From the NCBI GenBank assembly GCA_035541265.1, contig DATKNQ010000060.1:1-30512 (forward strand): a stretch of DNA of 30,512 nt. The letters run 5' to 3'. This DNA comes from Bog-159 sp035541265. Its GTDB lineage: Bacteria; Acidobacteriota; Terriglobia; Bryobacterales; Bryobacteraceae. The position numbers were made by a program, and so were the translations under genes. Of the stretch, positions 1-7,593 are shown piece by piece. Below the pieces are notes generated by a model, which did not search any database, had not been told where the DNA came from, and saw only the letters and a program-made list of their open reading frames with translations. Every line of letters begins with the position of its first letter. Within the stretch, counting starts at the first letter, position 1.

Positions 1-1947
1 GCGTCGCTCAAAGGCGCGGTGAAAGCGCCCATGCCTACCGCGATCGCGCCCATGAAAGCCGCGCTCGCCGAAAAGCCGCCGCACGGCGACGAGTGGCTCT
101 TCGAGATCAAGTGGGATGGCGTGCGTGCCATCTGCTTTATCGACCAGGAAGCCGTGCAGCTGGTCTCGCGCACCGGTCATTCCTGCGAGAAGCAGTATCC
201 CGAGCTCAGCGTCATCCCCCACTACATCGCCGCCAGCCAGGCGATTATCGATGGCGAAATTGCGGCGCTCGATCCGAAAGGCATTGCCCGCTTTGAACTG
301 ATCCAGCCGCGCATCGCGCAGTCCGACCCCAACGCCGTTTCGCACATGGCGCGCTCCCACCCCGTAGTCTATTTCGCATTCGATCTGCTTTATCTGAACG
401 GCTACGATCTGCGCCAGGTGGCGCTGATCGAGCGCAAGCAGTTGCTCGAAGCGATCCTGACCCCCACCAACGTGCTGCGTTTTTCCGAACATTTCCCCGG
501 CGCGGGAGAAAGCATGCTGCAAGCCGCGCAAGAGACCGGCCTCGAAGGCCTGCTGGCCAAGCATGCCCAAAGCCGCTACGAACCGCGTCGCAGCAGCGAC
601 TGGCTCAAGCTGAAAATCGTCGCGCGCCAGGAGTTCGTGATCTGCGGCTATACCGCGGGCGAGCGCGACCACTTCGGCGCGCTTGTGTTGGGCGTCTACG
701 ACAAGGGACGGCTCATGTGGGCCGGCAATGTCGGCACCGGCTTCGACCAAAAGACGCTCGCCTTTCTGCGGCAGAAACTCGACCCGCTGGTCACACCGAA
801 CTCGCCGTTTCCCGACGCGCCCAAGGTGGCTAAAGAGGTCACTTGGGTAACGCCGGAGCTGGTCGCCGAAGTGAAGTTCGCCAACTGGACCAACGAAGGC
901 CGCCTGCGCGCGCCCGTCTATCTGGGCCTGCGCCCCGACGTCAATCCACGCGATTGCGTCCGCGAGGGTGCGGAGCAGCCGCCCGCGGCGGTCACGGAAT
1001 CGCTGGTCCCAGCCGGGCGCGACGAAGTCACTCTCACCATCGATCGCCACTCACTCAAATTCACTAACCTGAATAAAGTCTTCTATCCGGCCGAAGGCAT
1101 CGTCAAGCGCGATTTACTCAATTACTACAACACCGTCGCCCCGCTTATCCTGCCGCACCTCACAGACCGGCCGCTATCGCTGAAGCGCTACCCCAACGGC
1201 ATCAACCAGCAATTCTTCTTTCAGAAGGACGCGCCGCTGACTTTCGCACCGTGGCTTCGTACGGAAGAAATCCACTCCGATCACAACGAAGCGCCCATCC
1301 GCTACGTCTTTGCGCAGGACCGCGCCAGCCTGCTGTACCTGGTGAACCTCGGCTGCATCGACCACAATCCCTGGATGAGCCGCGCGCCCACCCTCGACAA
1401 TCCCGACTTCGTGCTCATCGATCTCGATCCGCAGGATTGCCCATTCGATATGATCGTCGAGGCCGCCCTGCTCGTGCGCGAGAAACTGGAAGCCATCGGT
1501 CTCACAGGCTATCCCAAAACCACCGGCGGCGACGGTATGCACGTTTACATCCCCATCGAGCCGATTTATACCTACGACGAAAGCCGCACCTTCGCCGAAA
1601 TCCTGGCCCACTTAGTCGTCCGCACGCGCCCTGCGTTGTTCACCACGCCGCGCGCGGTTTCGAAGCGCCAGAAGGGCCGCGTCTATTTCGACTGGGTACA
1701 AAACGGCAAATCCAAAACCATCGCCGCGCCGTATGTCCTGCGCGCGTATCCGGGAGCGCCAGTCGCCACGCCGCTCGCCTGGGACGAAGTCCGTCCCGGA
1801 CTAGCGCCGGTCCAGTTCAACATCTATAATGCGCCGGAGAGATTCGCTAAAGTGGGCGACCTGTTCGCGGGCGTGCTCACCAACTTGCAGAGCCTTGATG
1901 AGCCCCTGCACAAATTGGAAAAGCTGCTCAAAGGCGAATCGTCCTGA
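1..1947 (+). CDS. ligD: ATP-dependent DNA ligase LigD, ligase + polymerase domains (5' end cut by window)
   Basis: Multidomain end-joining ligase, known in the family to work with Ku in bacterial non-homologous end joining; no Ku gene lies in the window. The frame is open to base 1, so the GTG at 19 is probably not the true start, and a phosphoesterase domain may lie upstream, as in PE-LIG-POL enzymes. Counting from the GTG, the ligase motif EIKWDG gives nucleotidyl-lysine K31, followed later by EGLLAK and WLKLK, the family's motifs IV and V. A polymerase/primase domain of the LigD type follows, with metal-binding D468 and D470 in IDLDP, the TTGGDGMHV loop (usually TSGGKGLH) and a third acidic residue in VYFDW. 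The ligase domain thus precedes the polymerase domain, unlike the mycobacterial POL-PE-LIG order. The stop is followed 31 nt later by the YbjQ-family gene. The identity is secure; the N-terminal architecture cannot be seen. Confidence 0.95.
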   Translation, partial: ASLKGAVKAPMPTAIAPMKAALAEKPPHGDEWLFEIKWDGVRAICFIDQEAVQLVSRTGHSCEKQYPELSVIPHYIAASQAIIDGEIAALDPKGIARFELIQPRIAQSDPNAVSHMARSHPVVYFAFDLLYLNGYDLRQVALIERKQLLEAILTPTNVLRFSEHFPGAGESMLQAAQETGLEGLLAKHAQSRYEPRRSSDWLKLKIVARQEFVICGYTAGERDHFGALVLGVYDKGRLMWAGNVGTGFDQKTLAFLRQKLDPLVTPNSPFPDAPKVAKEVTWVTPELVAEVKFANWTNEGRLRAPVYLGLRPDVNPRDCVREGAEQPPAAVTESLVPAGRDEVTLTIDRHSLKFTNLNKVFYPAEGIVKRDLLNYYNTVAPLILPHLTDRPLSLKRYPNGINQQFFFQKDAPLTFAPWLRTEEIHSDHNEAPIRYVFAQDRASLLYLVNLGCIDHNPWMSRAPTLDNPDFVLIDLDPQDCPFDMIVEAALLVREKLEAIGLTGYPKTTGGDGMHVYIPIEPIYTYDESRTFAEILAHLVVRTRPALFTTPRAVSKRQKGRVYFDWVQNGKSKTIAAPYVLRAYPGAPVATPLAWDEVRPGLAPVQFNIYNAPERFAKVGDLFAGVLTNLQSLDEPLHKLEKLLKGESS

Positions 1948-1966
1948 CGGGCCGGTAGCGATCCGT

Positions 1967-1972
1967 TAAGAT
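1967..1972 (+). promoter_or_regulatory. Possible -10 box (TAAGAT) for the YbjQ-family gene
   Basis: TAAGAT ends 6 nt before the ATG at 1979 and no purine-rich ribosome binding site is present. A weak -35 candidate (CTGACG, 1943-1948) lies 18 nt upstream. The geometry would put the transcript start at or next to the ATG. The hexamer carries little information, so this rests mainly on the same arrangement recurring elsewhere in the window. Confidence 0.25.
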
Positions 1973-1978
1973 AAGCAC

Positions 1979-2344
1979 ATGGCTGATCCGGACACCAATC
2001 CTCAATCGACTTTCGTCCCCGAATACATGGTCACCACCGCCTTCACGCTGGACGGCTACAAGATTGTGCGGAACCTCGGCGTGGTGCGCGGTATCGTGGT
2101 ACGCTCGCGTTCGGTTTTCGGCACGATCGGCGCCGGCTTGCAAACGATTGTAGGAGGCAACATCACGTTGTTGAGCAGCCTCTGCGAAAAGACCCGTGCC
2201 CATGCTTTCGAGCTGATGTTAAATCACGCCGCCGAGATGGGCGCCAACGCCGTCGTCGGTGCGCGCTACGACGCTACCGAAATCATGAGCGGCGTCACGG
2301 AAGTGCTGGCATACGGCACCGCCGTTTTTGTCGAGCCCGCCTGA
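1979..2344 (+). CDS. YbjQ/UPF0145 family protein
   Basis: A 121-residue soluble protein of the YbjQ (DUF74, UPF0145) family, whose cellular function is not established; a heavy-metal-binding-like fold has been proposed for the family. The sequence shows the family core: a region of early strands with GYKIVRNLGVVRG, a Gly-rich segment (VFGTIGAGLQTIVGG), a helix with AFELMLNHAAEMGANAVVG, and a closing strand with VLAYGTAVFVE. The length is close to the usual 100-110 residues plus a short N-terminal tail. There is no signal peptide or membrane segment. The ATG at 1979 lacks a ribosome binding site but has a TAAGAT box just upstream. It lies 31 nt after ligD and 22 nt before the phosphatidyltransferase gene on the same strand. 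The family call is confident; the role is unknown. Confidence 0.85.
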   Translation: MADPDTNPQSTFVPEYMVTTAFTLDGYKIVRNLGVVRGIVVRSRSVFGTIGAGLQTIVGGNITLLSSLCEKTRAHAFELMLNHAAEMGANAVVGARYDATEIMSGVTEVLAYGTAVFVEPA

Positions 2345-2366
2345 GGCTTCCCGCTCACGCCTCCAG

Positions 2367-2915
2367 ATGCGCGCCTGGTTCACGCTACCCAACCTTTTTA
2401 CAATAGCCCGGCTGTTGCTCGTTCCCGTGATCCTTTGGGAGATCACGAACTGCCACGCCTTCGCCGCGCTGGCGTTGTTCGCCGCTGCGGCTACGACCGA
2501 CGTGGTCGACGGTTACCTGGCGCGCCGTCTGCACGTGGCTTCGCCGGGCGGCGCATTGCTCGACCCGATTGCCGACAAACTGCTGCTCAGCGGCGTATTC
2601 CTGGCGCTGGCGCTCGCGGGCGATGTGCCTTGGTGGCTGGTCGGCGCGATCTTCGGCCGCGATATCTTGATCCTGCTTGCCTCCGCTATCGCCCTGCGGT
2701 TCACCAAATTGCGTGCATTTCCGCCCAGTGTTTGGGGTAAGGCCAGCACCTTTTTTCAGATCCTCACGGCGGTCGGTTTTCTGGGCCGGAACACCTTTGG
2801 ATGGCCCGTCCTGGTCGCGTTTTCAAGCGTCATCATTTGGCCGACATTGGCGCTTACGGTGTGGAGCGGAGTTGACTACGGATGGCAGGGTGTTCGCCGC
2901 CTCCGAATGCATTGA
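2367..2915 (+). CDS. CDP-alcohol phosphatidyltransferase (PgsA-like)
   Basis: An integral membrane enzyme expected to transfer a phosphatidyl group from CDP-diacylglycerol to an alcohol such as glycerol-3-phosphate in phospholipid synthesis. From the ATG at 2367 (182 residues) the whole family signature is present: D45, D48-G49, A52-R53, G62, D66 and D70, matching D-x2-D-G-x2-A-R-x8-G-x3-D-x3-D exactly. The N-terminal TLPNLFTIARLLLVP segment is typical of PgsA, and about six hydrophobic helices follow. A GTG at 2328 in the same frame would add 13 polar residues and overlap the YbjQ gene; 2367 is preferred because PgsA proteins begin close to this NLxTxxR segment. The alcohol substrate cannot be fixed from sequence; phosphatidylglycerophosphate synthase is the likeliest. 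The following genes also encode membrane or envelope proteins. Confidence 0.9.
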   Translation: MRAWFTLPNLFTIARLLLVPVILWEITNCHAFAALALFAAAATTDVVDGYLARRLHVASPGGALLDPIADKLLLSGVFLALALAGDVPWWLVGAIFGRDILILLASAIALRFTKLRAFPPSVWGKASTFFQILTAVGFLGRNTFGWPVLVAFSSVIIWPTLALTVWSGVDYGWQGVRRLRMH

Positions 2916-2939
2916 CGGGCGCTCCCTGGGGCGGTAGTC

Positions 2940-2945
2940 TATAAG
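2940..2945 (+). promoter_or_regulatory. Possible -10 box (TATAAG)
   Basis: TATAAG lies 15 nt before the ATG at 2961 in the 45-nt gap after the phosphatidyltransferase gene. A TTGACG at 2912-2917 overlaps that gene's stop codon, but the 22-nt spacer is too long for a standard promoter. It could allow separate expression of the downstream three genes. Confidence 0.25.
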
Positions 2946-2960
2946 TGGACGGGTTTGAAG

Positions 2961-3524
2961 ATGACTCGCTACACACCGGCGCGGCACTATCTCACGTTCG
3001 GAATTGTAGCCGTTGGGCTTGCGGGCTTTTCGGCCTGGCTGGGGCTGGATTGGACCCCCGCATTCATTCCTGCCGCTCTGTTCCTGCTGAGTGCCACGCT
3101 GTTGTTGGCGTTGGCCTTGCGTCCGGCCGTGGAAATTCACGAAGGTTACCTCAGCGTGGGTAAGCGGATCGTCCCGTGGATGGACATCCGTCGGCTGGAC
3201 CGCACGGGTTGGGTTTCGCCGCTCATCGTCAGCATTACGCTGTTCGACGACTCGCGCATGGTGCTGATCTATCCGGGCGATCTGGATTCCTGCAACAGCC
3301 TTCTGCGCCACCTGCGCAGGCTTTCGCGCGACGCGCTGATCGATGGGATCCCCTACCGGCAATACTGGGGTGAAGTCCTGACACCGGGCGCCGATCGCCG
3401 CCAGATTCCGGCGCCGCGCTACCGGCTTCTGCTGCCGGAAGATGAAGCTGAGGTCGAGCGGCTCTATCAACGTTTGAAAACGGTCGGTCATCTCGATCAG
3501 AAAAATTCCGCGGACGAGAAGTAG
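2961..3524 (+). CDS. Small membrane protein with a PH-like cytoplasmic domain
   Basis: A 187-residue protein of no recognised specific function. Two hydrophobic helices occupy roughly residues 10-30 and 33-53. A strand-rich region then starts with VEIHEGYLSVGKRIVPW and continues through ISITLFDDSRMVLIYPGD-like strands to a helix (SCNSLLRHLRRL). Two short helices followed by this strand pattern resemble bacterial PH-like (bPH2/YdbT-like) domain proteins; this is an inference from pattern, not a firm hit. The tail is charged, with DEAEVERLYQRLK and a Lys/Glu-rich end. ATG 2961 is chosen over the TTG two codons upstream because ATG is the commoner initiator; neither has a good ribosome binding site. 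The stop lies 3 nt before the next gene, so the two are probably co-translated. Confidence 0.75.
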   Translation: MTRYTPARHYLTFGIVAVGLAGFSAWLGLDWTPAFIPAALFLLSATLLLALALRPAVEIHEGYLSVGKRIVPWMDIRRLDRTGWVSPLIVSITLFDDSRMVLIYPGDLDSCNSLLRHLRRLSRDALIDGIPYRQYWGEVLTPGADRRQIPAPRYRLLLPEDEAEVERLYQRLKTVGHLDQKNSADEK

Positions 3525-3527
3525 TCC

Positions 3528-4130
3528 GTGGCGCGCCGCCCATCGTTTTTCCTCAAATCCCTCGTTGTCTCCGCTATCCTCCTGGCGGTAATCGTCGCCA
3601 CGCATTCCTGGTGGCTGGCAGGGTTGGGCCGGCTGCTGGTGCATGATGATGGCCCCGCCCGCGCTGACATCGCGGTAGTATTGGCCGGCGATTTCTATGG
3701 CAATCGCATTCTACGCGCCGCCGAACTGGTGAAACAGGGCTACGTGCCACAGGTTCTGGTCAGCGGACCCTATGGCATCTACGGCTTCTACGAATGCGAC
3801 CTGGAGATCCAGTTTGCGGTCAAACACGGCTATCCGGAAAGCTGGTTCGTCCGCGCTCCCAACACCGCGCTGAGCACGCGGGAGGAGGCCGCCGCCATTT
3901 TGCCGGATCTGCGCCGCCGCGGGGTGCATCGATTGCTATTGGTGACCAGCAATTATCACACTGCCCGTGCGGCCCGCATCTACCGGGCCGCGGCGCCCGG
4001 CCTGGAGATGCGCGTGGTGGCCGCGCCCGATTCCTACTTCAGTCCGGATGGCTGGTGGCGCAATCGCCAGGGGCAGAAAGTGTTTCTCATCGAATGGCTG
4101 AAGACCGTGGCCAACGGATTGGGTATGTAG
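3528..4130 (+). CDS. DUF218 (YdcF/SanA/ElyC-like) membrane-anchored protein
   Basis: A 200-residue protein with a single N-terminal membrane helix (about residues 10-30) and a DUF218 domain facing outward. Family members such as SanA and ElyC are linked to envelope integrity and lipid-carrier or peptidoglycan metabolism, but no reaction is proven. Family features are visible: the first strand ADIAVVLAGD (residues 46-55), the helix GNRILRAAELVKQG, VPQVLVSGP, the conserved NTALSTREEA segment, and the late VTSNYHTARAARIYR motif with its conserved SxYH. Translation from the GTG at 3528 starts 3 nt after the preceding stop, and the next gene begins 3 nt after this stop, indicating a single transcript. 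An envelope role fits the membrane-protein neighbours. Confidence 0.85.
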   Translation: MARRPSFFLKSLVVSAILLAVIVATHSWWLAGLGRLLVHDDGPARADIAVVLAGDFYGNRILRAAELVKQGYVPQVLVSGPYGIYGFYECDLEIQFAVKHGYPESWFVRAPNTALSTREEAAAILPDLRRRGVHRLLLVTSNYHTARAARIYRAAAPGLEMRVVAAPDSYFSPDGWWRNRQGQKVFLIEWLKTVANGLGM

Positions 4131-4133
4131 CGT

Positions 4134-5873
4134 ATGTGGGGCACACTCCGCACGGTTCGCGTCTATTTGTGGCGGTATCGTAAAGGCCTCGCGCTGGGTC
4201 TGGGCGCGCTGGTGATCAAGGATTTCGCGGGCGCCGCACAACCCCTCGCCATCCGTGCGGCCATCGACGCGTTATCGCATGCTTTCGGCGTTGGCCGGTT
4301 GCTGCGCTTCGCACTACTGCTGGTGGGGCTCGCCCTCTTGAAGGGCATTTTCCTGTATTGGATGCGCGTGATCATCATCAGTATTTCACGCGACATCGAG
4401 TACGACCTGCGCAACGATTTATTCCGCCACCTGGTCGGCCTTGCGCCGGATTATTACGCGCGCGTCCGCACCGGCGACATCATGGCGCGCGCGACCAACG
4501 ACCTCAACGCCGTACGCATGATGCTCGGTCCGGGCATCATGTACTGGACCGAAACCAGCCTCACTTTCCTGCTGGCGATCCTCATCATGGTGTCGGTCGA
4601 TTGGCGCCTCGCGATCCTGGCCGTCTTGCCGGCGCCGCTGGTCTCGCTCGCAGTCATCTTCTTCGGCCGCGCCATTCACGCGCGCTTCGAGCGTATTCAG
4701 GCCATGTTCTCCGACATCAGCAGCCGTGTGCAGGAGAACCTGGCCGGTATCCGTATGGTGCGGGCCTTTACCCAGGAGCGGGCCGAATTGCAGCGCTTCG
4801 AAGAGTTGAACCGCGCGTACATTGCGGAGAACCTCCGGCTGGTGCGCATCTCCGGCGTATTTCAGCCGCTGCTCGAAGCTTTGATCGGTCTCACGTTCCT
4901 GGTCGTGTTGTGGTACGGCGGCACGCAGGTTTTGTCCCACCGCATCTCGCTCGGCAGCTTTGTCATGTTCAACACGTACATGGGCTTTCTGGTCTGGCCC
5001 ATGATCGCCCTCGGATGGGTAGTGAACCTGATGCAGCGCGGCAGCGCCTCTCTAGCGCGCATCAACCAGATCTTTCACGAGCAGCCGTCGATCGCCGCGC
5101 CTCCGCATCCCGTGCCGCTCGTCCGCGTGCGCGGTGGCATCGAGTTCCGCGGCGTATCTGTTGCGTACCCTTCCGGGCGTGCTCTCGACGGCATCGATCT
5201 GCGGATTGAGCCGGGCAGTTCCCTGGCTATCGTCGGGCACACCGGCTCGGGCAAGAGCACGCTCGTCACCCTGGTCCCGCGCCTCATGGATCCGACCGAG
5301 GGCAGTGTGCTGCTCGATGGTGTCGATCTGCGCGATTTGTCCCCCGCGGAGCTGCGCCGCCAAATCGGATTCGTACCACAGGAGACATTTCTCTTCAGCG
5401 ACACCATTGCGGGGAACATCGCGTTCGGCGTGGCGCATGCCACGAAAGAAGAGATCCGCCGCGCCGCTGAATTGGCGGGACTGGCTGCCGATATCGAAGC
5501 CTTCCCGGATAGTTACGGCACCATCGTCGGCGAGCGCGGTATTACGCTCTCCGGCGGCCAGAAACAGCGTACGGCGATTGCCCGCGCGATCCTGCGCGAC
5601 CCGCGTATTCTGATTCTGGATGACGCACTGTCCAGCGTGGATACGCTCACCGAGGAGCGCATCCTGCAAGGCCTGGCCGGCATGATGCGGGGCCGGACCG
5701 TCATCCTGATCTCGCACCGCGTCTCCACCGTCCAGCAGGCGGATTCGATCGTGGTGCTCGAACACGGGCGAATTGTCGAGCAGGGAACCCATGCCGAACT
5801 CGTGATGGCCGGCGGATACTACGCGGATCTGTCGCGGAAGCAGATGCTGGAGGAAGAACTGGAGGCGATCTGA
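4134..5873 (+). CDS. ABC half-transporter (fused membrane and ATPase domains, MsbA/MdlA-like)
   Basis: A 579-residue exporter of the type I ABC family, expected to act as a dimer in the inner membrane. About six transmembrane helices fill residues 20-300, including a coupling-helix region around DLRNDLFRHLVGL. The nucleotide-binding domain has Walker A GHTGSGKST (368-376), Q-loop Q416, signature LSGGQ (472-476), Walker B ILILD ending at D496, and H-loop H528 in ISHRVST. The residue after Walker B is D497 where active exporters usually have the catalytic Glu. Asp at this place is typical of the weaker ATPase half of heterodimeric exporters such as TM287/288 or MdlA/B. No partner half-transporter is adjacent in the window, so it would have to be a homodimer or pair with a distant gene. 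The substrate is unknown; lipids, peptides or drugs are all possible. The ATG is 3 nt after the DUF218 stop. Confidence 0.93.
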   Translation: MWGTLRTVRVYLWRYRKGLALGLGALVIKDFAGAAQPLAIRAAIDALSHAFGVGRLLRFALLLVGLALLKGIFLYWMRVIIISISRDIEYDLRNDLFRHLVGLAPDYYARVRTGDIMARATNDLNAVRMMLGPGIMYWTETSLTFLLAILIMVSVDWRLAILAVLPAPLVSLAVIFFGRAIHARFERIQAMFSDISSRVQENLAGIRMVRAFTQERAELQRFEELNRAYIAENLRLVRISGVFQPLLEALIGLTFLVVLWYGGTQVLSHRISLGSFVMFNTYMGFLVWPMIALGWVVNLMQRGSASLARINQIFHEQPSIAAPPHPVPLVRVRGGIEFRGVSVAYPSGRALDGIDLRIEPGSSLAIVGHTGSGKSTLVTLVPRLMDPTEGSVLLDGVDLRDLSPAELRRQIGFVPQETFLFSDTIAGNIAFGVAHATKEEIRRAAELAGLAADIEAFPDSYGTIVGERGITLSGGQKQRTAIARAILRDPRILILDDALSSVDTLTEERILQGLAGMMRGRTVILISHRVSTVQQADSIVVLEHGRIVEQGTHAELVMAGGYYADLSRKQMLEEELEAI

Positions 5874-5876
5874 ACA

Positions 5877-5899
5877 GGGGCCGTAGGTGAGACGGCCCC
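5877..5899. terminator. GC-rich hairpin between convergent genes
   Basis: A perfect 8-bp inverted repeat (GGGGCCGT / ACGGCCCC) with a 7-nt loop, 4 nt after the ABC transporter stop and just past the end of the convergent secreted-protein gene. It is placed as a bidirectional terminator but has no T-run on either side, so intrinsic termination would be weak. Confidence 0.5.
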
Positions 5900-5913
5900 A
5901 AAGCAGGAACTAC

Positions 5914-6468
5914 TTATTGCACGTTGAGGAACGTATTCACACCGGAGGTGTTGGGCCCGCCATGAATGGAGCCGATAACGGTGGTGAAGCCCGTCGTCGT
6001 CGGAACTGGAACTGTGAAGAACACACCGTACAAGTACCCCGGAGTGCAGCCGCCCGGGAACGGATAGACTCCCGACGCAACCACTGTGGTGCCCTGTTTC
6101 ATGATGAACTCCGCCGTGCAGGCCCCACTGTATAGGGTCGATTCGAACCAGGTAGAAACGCTCAGCGTTTCCCCTTGGCTGACGGTGAACAGGGGCCAAG
6201 GCAGACCGATGTTATTGCCGCTAACGCCCGGAACGCACTCACCGCACGGCACGCCAAGGGTTTCCAAGCCTACCGTGACAGTCGCCTCCGCCAGTCCGGC
6301 GTAGCTGGATTCCGGCTTTACTGCTCCAGCGGGGATCGGTACAGAAACCACGCGGGCGCTCGCTGACGCATCATACGGCTTCTCTGCCGCGGTGGACGGA
6401 CTTACCGTTGCGGCCAGCATCAGCCCAGCGGTAAGGAAAGAAGAAAAGCACAAATCGAACCTTCGCAT
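5914..6468 (-). CDS. Secreted protein of unknown function
   Basis: A 184-residue protein I do not recognise. From the ATG at 6468 it has a signal peptide: MRRFDLCF, a hydrophobic run through LTAGLMLAATV, and a likely cleavage near STAAEKP. The mature part is poor in charge and rich in Gly, Thr, Val and Ser, with predicted short strands, suggesting a beta-sandwich-like exported domain. Four Cys are present in the mature part: two in VPCGECVPG and later ones in SGACTAEF and PGGCTPGY, compatible with two disulfides. An in-frame ATG at 6525 would add 19 polar residues ahead of the signal peptide. 6468 is preferred because AAAGGAG lies about 10 nt upstream and it places the signal peptide at the start. 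The gene is divergent from the AlgH gene. Confidence 0.75.
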   Translation of the reverse strand: MRRFDLCFSSFLTAGLMLAATVSPSTAAEKPYDASASARVVSVPIPAGAVKPESSYAGLAEATVTVGLETLGVPCGECVPGVSGNNIGLPWPLFTVSQGETLSVSTWFESTLYSGACTAEFIMKQGTTVVASGVYPFPGGCTPGYLYGVFFTVPVPTTTGFTTVIGSIHGGPNTSGVNTFLNVQ

Positions 6469-6649
6469 TTCTCGGAATTCTCCTTTGTTCGGCAGCGGTT
6501 TTTTCCCCGTGCGTGCGGACAGCATCCGTTACCGATCCTGTCAGTATCCTAGGATGCACCTCCGGAGTCAATAAGCGAATTGTAAAAAGTGTTTCAAGTC
6601 GCGCCCGTCCGCGCAATTCGAGTGTTGTCCGGTTCACGGTCGTTGGGGT

Positions 6650-6655
6650 TAGAAT
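6650..6655 (+). promoter_or_regulatory. Possible -10 box (TAGAAT) for the algH-like gene
   Basis: TAGAAT (5 of 6 consensus) ends 6 nt before the ATG at 6662; TTGTCC at 6625-6630 is a possible -35 with a 19-nt spacer. GAGG lies only 1 nt from the ATG, too close to act as a ribosome binding site. A leaderless transcript beginning near the ATG is inferred. Confidence 0.35.
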
Positions 6656-6661
6656 TGAGGC

Positions 6662-7288
6662 ATGCGGTTGCTGCCGGTCGTGGTGGCTGTGATGTCTTGC
6701 CAGGCGGCCGTTTCTCTGGCGCACGCGCAATCCATGCGGCCCGTCGATCTGGGCGCCGGCAAGATGCTGGTGGCCAGCCGCGACCTTCCGGATCCCAACT
6801 TCGCCAAGACAGTCGTTTTGCTGGTGCAGTACGACAACGAAGGTGTGGTCGGGCTGATCGTGAATCGCCGTTCGAAAGTGCCGGTTTCACGCGTGCTGGA
6901 AGATATCGCGGGAGCCAAGAACCGGCCCGATCCGGTGTACGCGGGCGGACCGGTCGGCGATAACGACGTGCTGGCGCTCGTGCGTACCAGCCACCAGCCT
7001 GACGGCGCCAAGCACGTGTGCGGAGATGTTTTTCTGGTTTCCACGCGCGAGGCTCTCGAAAGGACGCTCGGCTCGCCGGCCGGCTCCAACGCGCTGCACG
7101 TTTACGTCGGGTATGCCGGCTGGACCGTTCCCCAGCTCGAGCACGAAACGGATCTGGGTGCCTGGTACATTTTTCGGGGCGATCCTTCGGCGGTCTTCGA
7201 TTCCGACCCGGATACGCTGTGGCCGAGGATGATCCGCGAGACCGAGTTGCGCGTGGCTCGCATGTGGCGGCTCGATCCCGTGCGCTAG
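6662..7288 (+). CDS. YqgE/AlgH (DUF179) family protein with a signal peptide
   Basis: A 208-residue member of the YqgE/AlgH family. The family has no proven biochemical activity; in pseudomonads it is named for an effect on alginate gene expression. The family core begins at GKMLVASRDLPDPNFAKTVV and continues with VVGLIVNRRS, YAGGPVGDNDVLAL, DVFLVST, VYVGYAGWTVPQLEHE, GAWYIF and a C-terminal LWPRMI helix. Most homologs start right at the core and are cytoplasmic. Here about 23 extra residues precede it, with an Arg near the start, a hydrophobic stretch (LLPVVVAVMSCQAAVSL) and an AHA-Q cleavage-like site, which looks like a Sec signal peptide. If the true start were the internal Met25, the protein would be ordinary; the -10 box just before 6662 argues for the longer form. 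It is convergent with the small protein gene, 4 nt away. Confidence 0.88.
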   Translation: MRLLPVVVAVMSCQAAVSLAHAQSMRPVDLGAGKMLVASRDLPDPNFAKTVVLLVQYDNEGVVGLIVNRRSKVPVSRVLEDIAGAKNRPDPVYAGGPVGDNDVLALVRTSHQPDGAKHVCGDVFLVSTREALERTLGSPAGSNALHVYVGYAGWTVPQLEHETDLGAWYIFRGDPSAVFDSDPDTLWPRMIRETELRVARMWRLDPVR

Positions 7289-7292
7289 GTCT

Positions 7293-7523
7293 TCAAGCCA
7301 TGTGCGGACGGCGCGGTCCCGCTGCCGCGCGATGGGCCGGCCTGCATTCGAAGCCAGGAGCCTGGCGCTGTTCGATCGGTGTCTCGGCGTACACCACCGT
7401 CGCGAAGATCTCGGTATGCATGAACTGATAGATCCTCTGGAGGCTCACGCACTCCGGACAGTTCAGCGCGCCACTGCACTGATGATCGAGCAAGGATTCG
7501 AGATAATAACGAAGCTCGTCCAT
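7293..7523 (-). CDS. Small Cys-containing protein, unknown function
   Basis: A 76-residue reading frame of unknown function. Its first 50 residues look like a folded helical protein: MDELRYYLESLLDHQC, then a Cys cluster C16-x5-C22-x2-C25 with His14 nearby, then VSLQRIYQFMHTEIFATVVY. The remaining 25 residues are Pro/Arg/Ala-rich and look disordered. The cluster could bind a metal. Codon third positions are GC-biased, as in the neighbours. There is no clear ribosome binding site before the ATG at 7523. It ends 4 nt from the stop of the convergent AlgH gene. Its dense, regular helix pattern favours a real gene, but it is short and has no recognised relative. Confidence 0.5.
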   Translation of the reverse strand: MDELRYYLESLLDHQCSGALNCPECVSLQRIYQFMHTEIFATVVYAETPIEQRQAPGFECRPAHRAAAGPRRPHMA

Positions 7524-7583
7524 GGCCGTGAACTTATCGTATGATGCTCGGGAACTCCTGGCAACGACATCTTAAGTTAGCAG

Positions 7584-7589
7584 CATAAT
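7584..7589 (+). promoter_or_regulatory. Possible -10 box (CATAAT) before the structured region
   Basis: CATAAT (5 of 6 consensus) ends about 5 nt before the first hairpin of the self-complementary stretch at 7594. There is no convincing -35. It would drive transcription on the plus strand through the structured region. Confidence 0.25.
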
Positions 7590-7593
7590 GCCC

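Noticed and set aside
2823..3644. 273-codon minus-strand frame across the two-helix protein and its neighbours
   Set aside because: Opposite to three well-supported plus-strand genes; polar, Arg/Gln-rich and lacking any motif.
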